From positions 1 to 18,738 of the forward strand of contig QIHU01000316.1 in the NCBI GenBank assembly GCA_003231035.1: a stretch of 18,738 bases of DNA. The letters are read 5' to 3'. Position numbers and translations under genes: made by a program. Origin of the DNA: Acidobacteriota bacterium (GTDB taxonomy: Bacteria; Acidobacteriota; Thermoanaerobaculia; Multivoradales; SZUA-115). The notes beneath the pieces were generated by a model. That model had not been told where the DNA came from. It ran no database searches and saw only the letters and a program-made list of their open reading frames with translations. Position 1 is the first letter of the stretch; every line of letters starts with the position of its first letter. Shown here piece by piece: positions 6,785-14,141 of this stretch.

Positions 6785-8071
6785 TCAGACGGAAGGATTA
6801 CTATCCGCGGCGGCGTTCGATCGCCGCACTCGAGCCCCCAGCTTCTGCAATTTCAATTCCATCCGCTCGTAGCCGCGATCGAGATGATAAATCCGATCCA
6901 CCACCGTCTCTCCACGCGCCACTAGTCCTGCCAAAACCAAGCAGGCCGAGGCCCTGAGATCGGTTGCCATCACTGTAGTGCCCGACAGGGCGCTGGCACC
7001 CTGGACCCGTGCAAAGGTGCCCTCCACCCGAATACTGGCCCCCATTCGGTTCAGTTCGGGTACGTGTTGGAAGCGATTCTCGAAGACCGTCTCACAAATG
7101 GTCGCCGAGCCCTCCGCCTGGGTCATCAACGCCATGTACTGCGCTTGGAGGTCGGTGGGAAAGCCGGGATGGGGTGCTGTGATGACGTTGCGCGGCGCCA
7201 GTGGGCCCTGATGTGCAACGCGAATTTGGCGCCCCTCGACCTCGACCCGCGCACCGATTTCCGCCAGTTTTTCCAACAATGGCGCCAGATCGGCCGGTTC
7301 GGTGTCCACCAAGAGTACATCGCCGCCGCTGATCGCGGCTCCGATCAGATAGGTGCCGCCCTCGATACGGTCGGCGATGATCTGGTGCTCGTCGACACCG
7401 TGCAACTGCGCCACCCCCTCGATGGTCACGGTGGGGGTGCCAGCGCCATCGATTTTAGCCCCCATCGCCACCAAAAGAGCGGCCAGATCGGCGATCTCCG
7501 GCTCGCGGGCGCAGTTCTCGAGCACCGTGGTCCCTTGGGCCAACGACGCCGCCATGAGAAGGTTCTCCGTGCCGGTGACCGTGGCGGTCGAAAAGGCAAA
7601 GCGTGCCCCCCGCAAGCGCGGCGCCGACAGGTCGACGTAGCCGTGCTCCAGCTTGACCTCGGCACCGAGTGCCTCCAAGCCGGCGAGGTGCTGATCGATC
7701 GGTCGCACGCCGATCGCGCACCCACCGGGTAGCGACACTCGGGCGCTGCCAAACCGGGCCAAGAGCGGGCCGAGAACCAAGACGCTGGCGCGCATCGTCT
7801 TGACCAACTCGTAGGGTGCCTCGGCCGCCGACCGGATCGGCCCACCGCGCCACAGTCGCAAGCCCTCTTCCCGCCACTCGCTAGCGACCCCAAGGTGTTC
7901 GAGCAGCCGAACCATGGTTCGAATATCGCGCACCGCGGGGACCCGACTGAGGTTCACCGGATCATCGGTCAACAGGCTCGCCGCCAAGGCAGGCAGGGCG
8001 GCGTTCTTGGCACCGCTCGCCCGCACCGTCCCGGCGAGACGATTGGGGCCGACAATGTGAAACTTCTCCAC
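6785..8071 (-). CDS. murA: UDP-N-acetylglucosamine 1-carboxyvinyltransferase MurA
   Basis: MurA transfers enolpyruvate from PEP to UDP-GlcNAc, the first committed cytoplasmic step of peptidoglycan synthesis. The 428-residue protein has the N-terminal SGAKNAALPALAA with active-site Lys22 and Asn23. The PEP-reactive cysteine is in LPGGCAIGVRPIDQHL (Cys118). Because this residue is Cys and not Asp, the enzyme should be sensitive to fosfomycin. ADRIEGGTYLIGAA, HPGFPTDLQAQYMAL and ENRFQHVPELNRMGA are further family signatures. The start is GTG 8071 with GGAG nine bases before it. The stop is followed by a 70-bp gap before slt. It comes 19 bases after prmC; the order prfA-prmC-murA is known from several bacterial groups. 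Confidence 0.96.
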   Translation of the reverse strand: MEKFHIVGPNRLAGTVRASGAKNAALPALAASLLTDDPVNLSRVPAVRDIRTMVRLLEHLGVASEWREEGLRLWRGGPIRSAAEAPYELVKTMRASVLVLGPLLARFGSARVSLPGGCAIGVRPIDQHLAGLEALGAEVKLEHGYVDLSAPRLRGARFAFSTATVTGTENLLMAASLAQGTTVLENCAREPEIADLAALLVAMGAKIDGAGTPTVTIEGVAQLHGVDEHQIIADRIEGGTYLIGAAISGGDVLLVDTEPADLAPLLEKLAEIGARVEVEGRQIRVAHQGPLAPRNVITAPHPGFPTDLQAQYMALMTQAEGSATICETVFENRFQHVPELNRMGASIRVEGTFARVQGASALSGTTVMATDLRASACLVLAGLVARGETVVDRIYHLDRGYERMELKLQKLGARVRRSNAAADSNPSV

Positions 8072-8090
8072 GAGTCTGTTCTCCGTTCGG

Positions 8091-8960
8091 TTAGATCGGC
8101 CGTCTTTTGAGTATCACAGTCCGTGGCTTTCCGGCGTAGTCTTTGCGCACTTCGATCCACTCCAGCTCCGGCGCAAGGCGGGAGAAGCCGCTAGCTAGGG
8201 CTTCGATCTGCCCATCGCCGATTTCGCAAGCCAGCCAGCCACCGGGAACCAGGCGGCGACCGGCGAGCGCGGCCAAGCGCAGCAGAATCGCCGTCCCCCC
8301 GTGCTGTGCGAACAGGGCTTGCGAGGGCTCGAAGTCGGTAATTTCGGGCGACAGACGGTGATGATCTTCCACCGCGACATAGGGCGGATTGCTGAGGACG
8401 ATGTCGAAAGGCGGACGCTCGGCCAGCGCCGCTTCGAGATCGGTGGCAACGAACCGCACCCTGTCGCCAACCCCTAGTAGCCGAGCGTTGGCCGCCGCCA
8501 GCGCCAGCGCCGCGGGCGACAGGTCGGTCGCCACCACTCGCGAACCCGGGATCTCCAGTGCCAAGGTGATCGCCAGACAGCCGGAACCGGTCCCGATGTC
8601 GAGCAGCCTGGGGCGCCGCGGCAAGGTCGATTTCCGTTCGAGCAGCGCCTCGATGAGGTGTTCGCTTTCGGGACGCGGGATGAGGACTCGCGAATCAACG
8701 CGAAAAGGGCGCCCGTAGAACTCCCGCTCGCCGAGCAGGTAGGCCACCGGTTCACCGCCGAGCCGGCGCTTGAGCAAGGCCCGGAACCGAGCCGCCTCCC
8801 CCCCCGTCACCGGCTTCTCACCGTGCGCCAGCAAGCGTGCCTCATCCAGGCCAAGAACATGCCCCAAGAGCAGAGTCGCCTCGCGCAACGACGGTGCGAA
8901 AGTGGCCACACGCAGCTGGGCCCGCGCTTCGCCAAGAAGCCGGTCGACTCTAGTTGACAG
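8091..8960 (-). CDS. prmC: Peptide chain release factor N5-glutamine methyltransferase PrmC, CTG start
   Basis: PrmC methylates the glutamine of the GGQ motif in RF1 and RF2. The SAM-binding motif DIGTGSGCLAI lies at about 121-131 and the substrate-binding NPPYVAV at 191-197; PRPESEHL and KDYAGKPRTVILKRR are further signatures. The first ordinary start in frame is GTG 8909, but this would remove part of the conserved N-terminal helix. The reading frame continues upstream through VDRLLGEARAQLRVATF, which matches the PrmC N-terminal region. No ATG, GTG or TTG exists between 8909 and the in-frame stop near 8985. CTG 8960 is the best start: GGGGAG lies seven bases before it and the protein becomes 289 residues, near the usual length. 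The start overlaps the end of the S51-like gene by 11 bases, which implies translational coupling. It serves prfA two genes upstream. Confidence 0.93.
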   Translation of the reverse strand: MSTRVDRLLGEARAQLRVATFAPSLREATLLLGHVLGLDEARLLAHGEKPVTGGEAARFRALLKRRLGGEPVAYLLGEREFYGRPFRVDSRVLIPRPESEHLIEALLERKSTLPRRPRLLDIGTGSGCLAITLALEIPGSRVVATDLSPAALALAAANARLLGVGDRVRFVATDLEAALAERPPFDIVLSNPPYVAVEDHHRLSPEITDFEPSQALFAQHGGTAILLRLAALAGRRLVPGGWLACEIGDGQIEALASGFSRLAPELEWIEVRKDYAGKPRTVILKRRPI

Positions 8961-9804
8961 ACTCGCTCTCCCCTGAATCCTCGTTCACTTCTGAATCCTC
9001 GTTCACTTCGCCACCCGGCAAAACCACCGATTGGGTGATCTCCTCGCCGACTAGGCGCAGCTCGACCAGCGGCCGGCGCACGGGCTCGAGAGTGTGATCC
9101 CGGTGGTACAGCAAGCCGCCACCGGCGGGGATTCCATAGCCGCGAGCGTGGCCGCCAAATCGGCGCACGGCAGCCGCCAGCGATTGCCAACCTTCGTTCT
9201 CTTGGTGAGCACCGATCAAGTGCGGCAGCAGGCGAAAAGTCTCGAGGGGGGTCTCAGGGGGTTCTTCGCTCACCGGCGCGCCGGCCACGCTCGCCGCCGC
9301 CACTAGCCCTCCCAGCCCCAGTTGCACGGCTCCAGCGGAGATCCCCATCAGCAAGGCGCCTTCGTAGTACCGGCGGGTCAGGATCTGGCTCAGGCCGTTG
9401 CTTTGGAAGGTCCGCCAGCCTCGTTCCACGTCACCTCCCGCCAGGACGATCCAATCGGCGTGGTCGACGAAGGCGAGGGCGTCGGCATCCAGCTCGGAGA
9501 GAATCACTTTGCGACGATCGATCCCCGCCTCGTCCATCGCCGCCTCGAAAATCGAATAGAAGGCGGGATCATCGCCGTTGGAGGCACCGATGTAGGCCGC
9601 CGCGGGCTCTACCGTCTCTAGCCGCGCACGCACCCTGTGCACGAAAGGAGTGCCGGCCTCGTCTTTCCAGAACAGCAGCTGGCTATCCGCCAGCAAGTAG
9701 AGCGGCTTGAGCCGTTCGTCCAGGGTGGCGTATTCGATACCGGACACGCCCTCCGGCGACTCGAGGGATGGGTCAGGGAACGTCTCTTCCGGCTTCGACT
9801 TCAT
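8950..9804 (-). CDS. Peptidase S51 / type 1 glutamine amidotransferase-like protein
   Basis: The protein resembles the S51 family (dipeptidase E, cyanophycinase). The nucleophile elbow MGISAGAVQLG places Ser156 as the likely nucleophile. IVLAGGDVERGWRTFQ at 119-134 and YIGASNGDDPAFYSIF at 71-86 fit the Rossmann-like class I amidotransferase fold, and LLPHLIGAHQENEGW at 192-206 supplies a candidate catalytic histidine. No signal peptide is seen, so it is cytoplasmic. The C-terminus is a very acidic tail built on an 18-bp tandem duplication (EVNEDS twice). ATG 9804 begins three bases after the prfA stop, and the gene overlaps prmC, so it is tightly embedded in the release-factor operon. A role there is unknown; it could cleave Asp-x dipeptides or act on another small substrate. 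Confidence 0.75.
   Translation of the reverse strand: MKSKPEETFPDPSLESPEGVSGIEYATLDERLKPLYLLADSQLLFWKDEAGTPFVHRVRARLETVEPAAAYIGASNGDDPAFYSIFEAAMDEAGIDRRKVILSELDADALAFVDHADWIVLAGGDVERGWRTFQSNGLSQILTRRYYEGALLMGISAGAVQLGLGGLVAAASVAGAPVSEEPPETPLETFRLLPHLIGAHQENEGWQSLAAAVRRFGGHARGYGIPAGGGLLYHRDHTLEPVRRPLVELRLVGEEITQSVVLPGGEVNEDSEVNEDSGESESVN
8968..8973 (-). promoter_or_regulatory. Shine-Dalgarno GGGGAG deciding the CTG start of prmC
   Basis: On the minus strand GGGGAG is followed by seven bases and then CTG 8960. No comparable site lies before GTG 8909. It is inside the coding end of the S51-like gene. Confidence 0.6.
8973..9008 (-). repeat. Two tandem copies of an 18-bp unit in the S51-like gene
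   Basis: The plus-strand unit CTGAATCCTCGTTCACTT occurs twice in a row without mismatch (8973-8990 and 8991-9008). It adds six codons in frame and gives the acidic repeat EVNEDS-EVNEDS at the protein's C-terminus. The lack of differences suggests a recent slippage event. Confidence 0.9.
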
Positions 9805-9807
9805 GCC

Positions 9808-10890
9808 TCAGCGCTTCGCCGCCGCCGTTTCGCTCATCCGCTCGGCCTCGAAATGGGCGGTCAAGGGGTCGACCAGGGAGTTGAGATTGCCCTCCAGCAC
9901 GCTCGGCAGTTGGTGCACCGTCAAGCCGATGCGATGGTCCGTGACGCGGTTCTGGGGAAAGTTGTAGGTGCGGATCTTCTCCGAACGGTCGCCGCTACCC
10001 ACCATCTTGCGACGCTCGGCACTGAGTTCGCTCTCCGCCCGCGCGCGCTCAATTTCGAGCAAGCGCGCCTTGAGGACGCGCAGCGCCTTGGCTTTGTTCT
10101 TGATCTGGCTGCGCTCATCCTGGCAGGTGACGACGATCCCGGTTGGCAGGTGGGTCAGACGAACCGCCGAATAGGTGGTGTTGACCCCTTGGCCTCCCGG
10201 ACCCGACGAGCAGTAGCGGTCCACCCGAAGGTCCTTCTCCGCCACCTCAATCTCGATGTCGTCCGCCTCGGGAAGGACGGCCACGGTGACCGCCGAAGTA
10301 TGGATGCGGCCCGAAGCCTCGGTGTTCGGTACCCGCTGCACGCGGTGGACACCGGCCTCGTACTTGAGCCGGCTGTAGGCGCCGCGCCCCTCGATGATCG
10401 CCGAAACATCCTTGTAACCGCCCACTGAAGACTCCGACAGATCGATGATCTGAACTCGCCACCCTTGGGACTCGGCGTAACGGTTGTACATGCGGAAGAG
10501 TTCTTGGGAGAACAGAGTCGCCTCGTCGCCGCCGGTGCCGGCTCGAATCTCCAGGACCACGTTACGCTTGTCATTGGGATCCCGCGGCCGCATCTCGTGA
10601 CGCAACTGCTCCTCGATCTGTTCTTGGCGCGACAGGAGTTCGCGATTCTCTTCGCTGGCTAGCTCGCGTAGCTCGTCGTCCTTGGCCAACCCGGACAACA
10701 TCTCCTCAGTCTCGCTCAGTTGCCGCTGGACATCCAAGAGCTCCCGATACAGCCGTACCGAGGGCACGATTTCGGCCAGTGCCTTGCTGTGCTCGGTGTA
10801 GAGCTTTGGATTGGCGAGTACCTCGGGATCGGCGAGTCTAGAGCTCAGCTCGTCGTGGGTACGTTCCAGTTCGGCCAGCGTCTCGATCAT
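9808..10890 (-). CDS. prfA: Peptide chain release factor 1
   Basis: RF1 recognises UAA and UAG stop codons and triggers hydrolysis of peptidyl-tRNA on the ribosome. The 360-residue protein has the catalytic GGQ in CSSGPGGQGVNTTYSAVR (residues 232-234), the Gln being the target of PrmC. The stop-codon-recognition tripeptide is PNT at 188-190, in VQRVPNTEASGRIHTS; it sits at the same numbers as E. coli PAT. EIRAGTGGDEATLF and HRVQRV are RF signatures, and the PxT type excludes RF2, which has SPF. ATG 10890 is taken as the start, with AGG about six bases upstream; GTG 10893 directly before is possible. It follows rpmE by about 110 bp and is followed by the S51-like gene after three bases. Confidence 0.96.
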   Translation of the reverse strand: MIETLAELERTHDELSSRLADPEVLANPKLYTEHSKALAEIVPSVRLYRELLDVQRQLSETEEMLSGLAKDDELRELASEENRELLSRQEQIEEQLRHEMRPRDPNDKRNVVLEIRAGTGGDEATLFSQELFRMYNRYAESQGWRVQIIDLSESSVGGYKDVSAIIEGRGAYSRLKYEAGVHRVQRVPNTEASGRIHTSAVTVAVLPEADDIEIEVAEKDLRVDRYCSSGPGGQGVNTTYSAVRLTHLPTGIVVTCQDERSQIKNKAKALRVLKARLLEIERARAESELSAERRKMVGSGDRSEKIRTYNFPQNRVTDHRIGLTVHQLPSVLEGNLNSLVDPLTAHFEAERMSETAAAKR

Positions 10891-10912
10891 CACAACCTAC
10901 TTGAAGCAGCAA

Positions 10913-10938
10913 ACCCGGAGCCAGCCGCGACTCCGGGT
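10913..10938 (-). terminator. 8-bp perfect stem-loop between rpmE and prfA
   Basis: ACCCGGAG and CTCCGGGT pair perfectly around a 10-base loop. In the direction of transcription the stem is followed by only TTTG, a poor U-tract, so it is at most a partial terminator or an RNA-processing/attenuation hairpin. Its 3' end lies 22 bases before the prfA start. Confidence 0.4.
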
Positions 10939-11001
10939 AGCCAAGCTCGCCCCACCACTGGCAGGGTGGCGGAGCCTCTTGGGTGAAAATACTGGGATGC
11001 G

Positions 11002-11205
11002 TTACGAAGCTTTGGAGTAGCGGCGCCTGAAGCGCTCAACCCGACCCGCGGAGTCGATCAATTTCTGCTGCCCGGTGTAGAACGGGTGACATTCATTGCA
11101 CAGCTCCAGACGAAGATCCTTTTTCGTCGAGTGAGTCTCAAACGAGTTGCCACAGGAGCAGGTCACGGTAATCAGGTGCAGTTCAGGGTGGATTCCTTCT
11201 TTCAC
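11002..11205 (-). CDS. rpmE: 50S ribosomal protein L31, zinc-binding (C+) type
   Basis: L31 bridges the large and small ribosomal subunits. The 67-residue protein MKEGIHPELHLITVTCSCGN... keeps four cysteines: CSC at residues 15-17 and CNEC near 36-39. These make it the zinc-containing C+ form. HPFYTGQQKLIDSAGRVERFRRRY is the family C-terminal signature. The frame is open upstream for 40 codons, but the start is GTG 11205: AAGGAAGA lies six or seven bases before it and the protein begins exactly at the conserved KEGIHP. It heads the run rpmE-prfA-S51-prmC-murA-slt and is separated from the upstream metallopeptidase gene by a strong hairpin. Confidence 0.96.
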   Translation of the reverse strand: MKEGIHPELHLITVTCSCGNSFETHSTKKDLRLELCNECHPFYTGQQKLIDSAGRVERFRRRYSKAS

Positions 11206-11242
11206 GGCGATCTTCCTTCCAAGACTCGAAGGTGCCTCTGGC

Positions 11243-11276
11243 TGTATACAGAGCCCTCGAGAAAGCTGATGGTCAA
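11243..11276 (-). promoter_or_regulatory. Possible rpmE promoter
   Basis: TTGACC (11276-11271) is a good -35 hexamer and TATACA (11248-11243) a good -10 hexamer. The 22-base spacer is too long, so these may belong to different promoters or TATACA may act alone. CTGTATACAG around the -10 is a 10-bp palindrome. A start near 11236 would leave a leader of about 30 bases. Confidence 0.3.
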
Positions 11277-11286
11277 AAACGATGGA

Positions 11287-11327
11287 TGCTCGCGCTAGAC
11301 CACCCCGAGGGTGGTCTAGCGCGAGCA
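11287..11327 (-). terminator. Perfect 19-bp hairpin after the M14 metallopeptidase gene
   Basis: The two 19-bp arms starting TGCTCGCGCTAG pair without a mismatch around the loop CGA. It lies 83 bp after the stop of the M14 gene and about 80 bp before rpmE. On the minus strand a T5 run follows after eight bases, so it probably ends the M14 transcript, alone or with Rho. A smaller CCAGT-CTA-ACTGG hairpin (11330-11342) lies directly before it. Confidence 0.65.
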
Positions 11328-11409
11328 CACCAGTCTAACTGGACGTGCCCGAGCTGTAAACACCACCGCGACGACGAAAGATTCCCGGTCGGTGTCGACA
11401 ACCTTCCGG

Positions 11410-14091
11410 TCACGGGAGAGAGGGAGCGAACATCACCGCATTGAGCAGCAGAGGCATCGTCCCTCGCCACAGGCCACGGAAGGCCGGATCTTGAGCAAAG
11501 AGGACGATCCGGCCACTCCCCAACCGCTCCTCTCTGACCAAAACAGCACCGGCCAGCCGCTCTAAGGCCTCCTCCCAAACATGGCCGGCCAGAACCGGGT
11601 CCCGCGGTTCCACCCACAGCAGGTTGCCGGCCGCGTCGCCGGGGAGGAAAAATTGAGAACCGCCAAACAGGCTCGGCGGCGCGCTGGCGAGACCCGCGGT
11701 CAACGGATGCACGGTGCGCAAGCGAGTCCGCACCACGGCCCCGGGGATCGAAATCTTGCGCTGGCTCAAGTCGAGCGTGGCGGCCATCGAACTGCCCGCC
11801 GTCCCCTCTGTCGCCGCCCCCTCATCTAGACTCTCGTCGCCCTCCGCCTGCCACTCTTCAAGCTCCACCAACTCTGCCTCGCGCAGCCACTCGAGAGCAC
11901 CCTTAATGGCGATCAAGGTGCCACCAGCGCGCACCCAGCGTTCGATCGCGGCGACATCCTCTTCACCCAGGCGGCTGGAGTAACCAAAGCCCGAAGGCAT
12001 CAGTAGAACGCCCAGGCCGCTGAGTCGATCGGTCAGGTCATCGAGTTCCACCCGGTGGTGGGATAGTTCGATCACCTGGTCAAAAAGGTGCCACAGGGCA
12101 CCAGCGGCGGTGGGACTCACTCCAGGGCCGACGACCAGGCCGATGGCGCTCGGCTGGACCCGAACCATCTCCTCCGAGCCGAGCGAGATGCCGCTTTCGG
12201 AGTATGAGGTCTCCGCGCCACTCAACACCACCCGACACTGCCGAGCCAGCTCGCCCAGCCGCGTTTCGAGCTGCTTCGGATTCTCTCGACGCGGAATGAA
12301 GATTGTACCCGACGGCAACTCGCGCCCGCCGAGGCTGAAGCTGCCTAGCGCCAGCCGATGGTGAATACCCGCCCGGCGCAGAGCGGCGGCGAAGCGATAG
12401 CCGGCGAGCCCTTGCGGCGCCATCAAGAAACCGACCCGTCCAGCCCCTTCGATGGTTGCGCCATCGAGGGTTGTCTCGTCGTTGTCGGAGACCTCTTCGG
12501 GGAGGTAGGGGATCAAGCCCTCCGGCCGCCCCGGCGCTAGCCACATTTCCAAATTGAAGGCCAAGGGCAGCGACCAGGCGGTGATGTCGTAAAACTGCGC
12601 CGATTGCTCGTCGGCCAACCGCTGGCGCTGGCGCTTGAGGAACTCCGCTCCAAGGTCCGCCTCCCCTTCGAGGAGTGATTGAGCCAGCTTGCCCAACGGC
12701 TGCGCCGTCGAGACCAGCCAAGAATCCGCGGCGAACTGGCGCCGCCCTCGACTCTCGCCAGCCAGCGAGCGGACCGCGATCTGGGTATCGGCGGCGAGGC
12801 GATGCACTTCGATACCGTGGCTCACCAACAACTCGGCGAGCGCGCCCGCTTCCGCTTGCTCGGCGGACCACAGGAAACTCTGCCCGTTCGCCCGCGCCGA
12901 GGCTCGACGAAAAGCACGGAAGTCTCGCAGCAGCTCGCGGCGGTTCTCGGCCGTCGTCTCCACCGTGGCCAGGGAGGTGGTGATGTGACGGGCGACGCGA
13001 TCGACCAAGGTCAAACGGGTACCGTCCACCCGCTCGATCACCGTACCGGCCCGACCACCGCCGGCCATCTCATAGGTCATCCCCACCGCGCCACCGAGGC
13101 TTGGGTAGGAATCGCCATAGGCCGGATAGAAGAGGTCGAACAGCTGCCCCTTGTAAAACGGCCACCCGTGCGCGTCAAAGGCCGCCGCATTGCCGCGACC
13201 GAAGGTCTCCAGCCAGTCGACCACCCGCGGGCTGATCGCCGGATGGATCGGGTCGGCGGCAGGTGGAAAGAAATAGGTCGAACCGCTTCTCATCTCGTGA
13301 AAATCAACATGCACCTGGGGCTCCCAGCTGCGAAAGAGCGCCAGCCGTGCTTGGGTCTCGCGTTGCGTCGCCCAGGCCCAATCGCGGTTGAGATCAAAGA
13401 GATAGTGGTTCTGGCGCCCGCCGGGCCACGGTTCGGAGTGTTCGTAACTGTCGGCCCAAGGATCGGCGACCCTCCCCCGACGCTGCTGGTAGCCGTGCAC
13501 GTAGCGGGCCCGACCATCGGGGTTCAACAGCGGATCGATCAGGACCACCACCTGGCGCAACCGCTGGCGCCAACTCTCCTCTTCAACCGCCGCCAAGAGG
13601 TAGGCAACACCGAGGGCCGCCTCAGCCGAGGAAGACTCGTTGCCGTGCACGCCGTAGCCTAACCAGACGATCGCCGGGTCATCATCCACCGGCTTCGACG
13701 AGGTCAAGCGCTCCAGGTGGTGGCGACGCAGCTCCTCGAGGCGGTCAATATTGGCCGGATCACTGATCGCCAAGAGCACCAGCGGCCGCCCTTCGTAGCT
13801 CTCCCCATACTGGTGCAGGGTGACCCGAGGCGAGGCCTCGGCTAACTTTTCGAGGTAACGCAGAAGGCGGTCGTGGCGGGTAAAGCGCTCCCCCAAGGGC
13901 GCCTTGAGCACCGCCGAAGGGAGGGGAATGTCCGCGTTGAGCCGCGCCGGGCCGATCCGCGCGCCATCACTCAGCGGTGCGATCCAATCGCTAGCCCAGG
14001 CCCCGGGCGCTAGCCAAGCCAAACAAAGAGCTAATGCTAGGGGACGGGCTAGGCAAGCCGAAACCAACCAAGGCGGAGGCAGGCGAAACAT
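11410..14091 (-). CDS. Secreted M14-family zinc metallopeptidase with C-terminal GATase-like region
   Basis: The 893-residue protein has a signal peptide (about residues 1-33, hydrophobic to GAWA). The M14 carboxypeptidase domain spans about residues 65-380. Zinc ligands are His149 and Glu152 in YGVHGNESS and His265 (or 261) in VHVDFHEM. NPDGRARY supplies a substrate-binding Arg, and Glu341 in GMTYEMAGG is the likely catalytic base. After a linker, about residues 550-890 contain GRVGFLMAPQGLAGYRFAAALRRAGI, LPSGTIFIPR and GVLLMPSGFGYSSRLGEEDVAAIERWVRAGGTLIAI, resembling the class I glutamine amidotransferase/ThuA-like fold seen in large M14 proteins of Acidobacteriota, Gemmatimonadota and Bacteroidota. 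It probably digests peptides outside the cytoplasm. ATG 14091 has AGGA six bases upstream. It lies 50 bp after the response-regulator gene and ends before a strong hairpin; it may be transcribed with the two-component genes. Confidence 0.85.
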   Translation of the reverse strand: MFRLPPPWLVSACLARPLALALCLAWLAPGAWASDWIAPLSDGARIGPARLNADIPLPSAVLKAPLGERFTRHDRLLRYLEKLAEASPRVTLHQYGESYEGRPLVLLAISDPANIDRLEELRRHHLERLTSSKPVDDDPAIVWLGYGVHGNESSSAEAALGVAYLLAAVEEESWRQRLRQVVVLIDPLLNPDGRARYVHGYQQRRGRVADPWADSYEHSEPWPGGRQNHYLFDLNRDWAWATQRETQARLALFRSWEPQVHVDFHEMRSGSTYFFPPAADPIHPAISPRVVDWLETFGRGNAAAFDAHGWPFYKGQLFDLFYPAYGDSYPSLGGAVGMTYEMAGGGRAGTVIERVDGTRLTLVDRVARHITTSLATVETTAENRRELLRDFRAFRRASARANGQSFLWSAEQAEAGALAELLVSHGIEVHRLAADTQIAVRSLAGESRGRRQFAADSWLVSTAQPLGKLAQSLLEGEADLGAEFLKRQRQRLADEQSAQFYDITAWSLPLAFNLEMWLAPGRPEGLIPYLPEEVSDNDETTLDGATIEGAGRVGFLMAPQGLAGYRFAAALRRAGIHHRLALGSFSLGGRELPSGTIFIPRRENPKQLETRLGELARQCRVVLSGAETSYSESGISLGSEEMVRVQPSAIGLVVGPGVSPTAAGALWHLFDQVIELSHHRVELDDLTDRLSGLGVLLMPSGFGYSSRLGEEDVAAIERWVRAGGTLIAIKGALEWLREAELVELEEWQAEGDESLDEGAATEGTAGSSMAATLDLSQRKISIPGAVVRTRLRTVHPLTAGLASAPPSLFGGSQFFLPGDAAGNLLWVEPRDPVLAGHVWEEALERLAGAVLVREERLGSGRIVLFAQDPAFRGLWRGTMPLLLNAVMFAPSLP

Positions 14092-14141
14092 CGGCGATCC
14101 TCTCGGGGAAATGATGGGGTCGCTGAGTGTAGCGTGGACTG

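Noticed and set aside
12679..13662. 327-residue plus-strand open frame inside the M14 gene
   Set aside because: It is a shadow of the conserved metallopeptidase and has no motif or start signal of its own.
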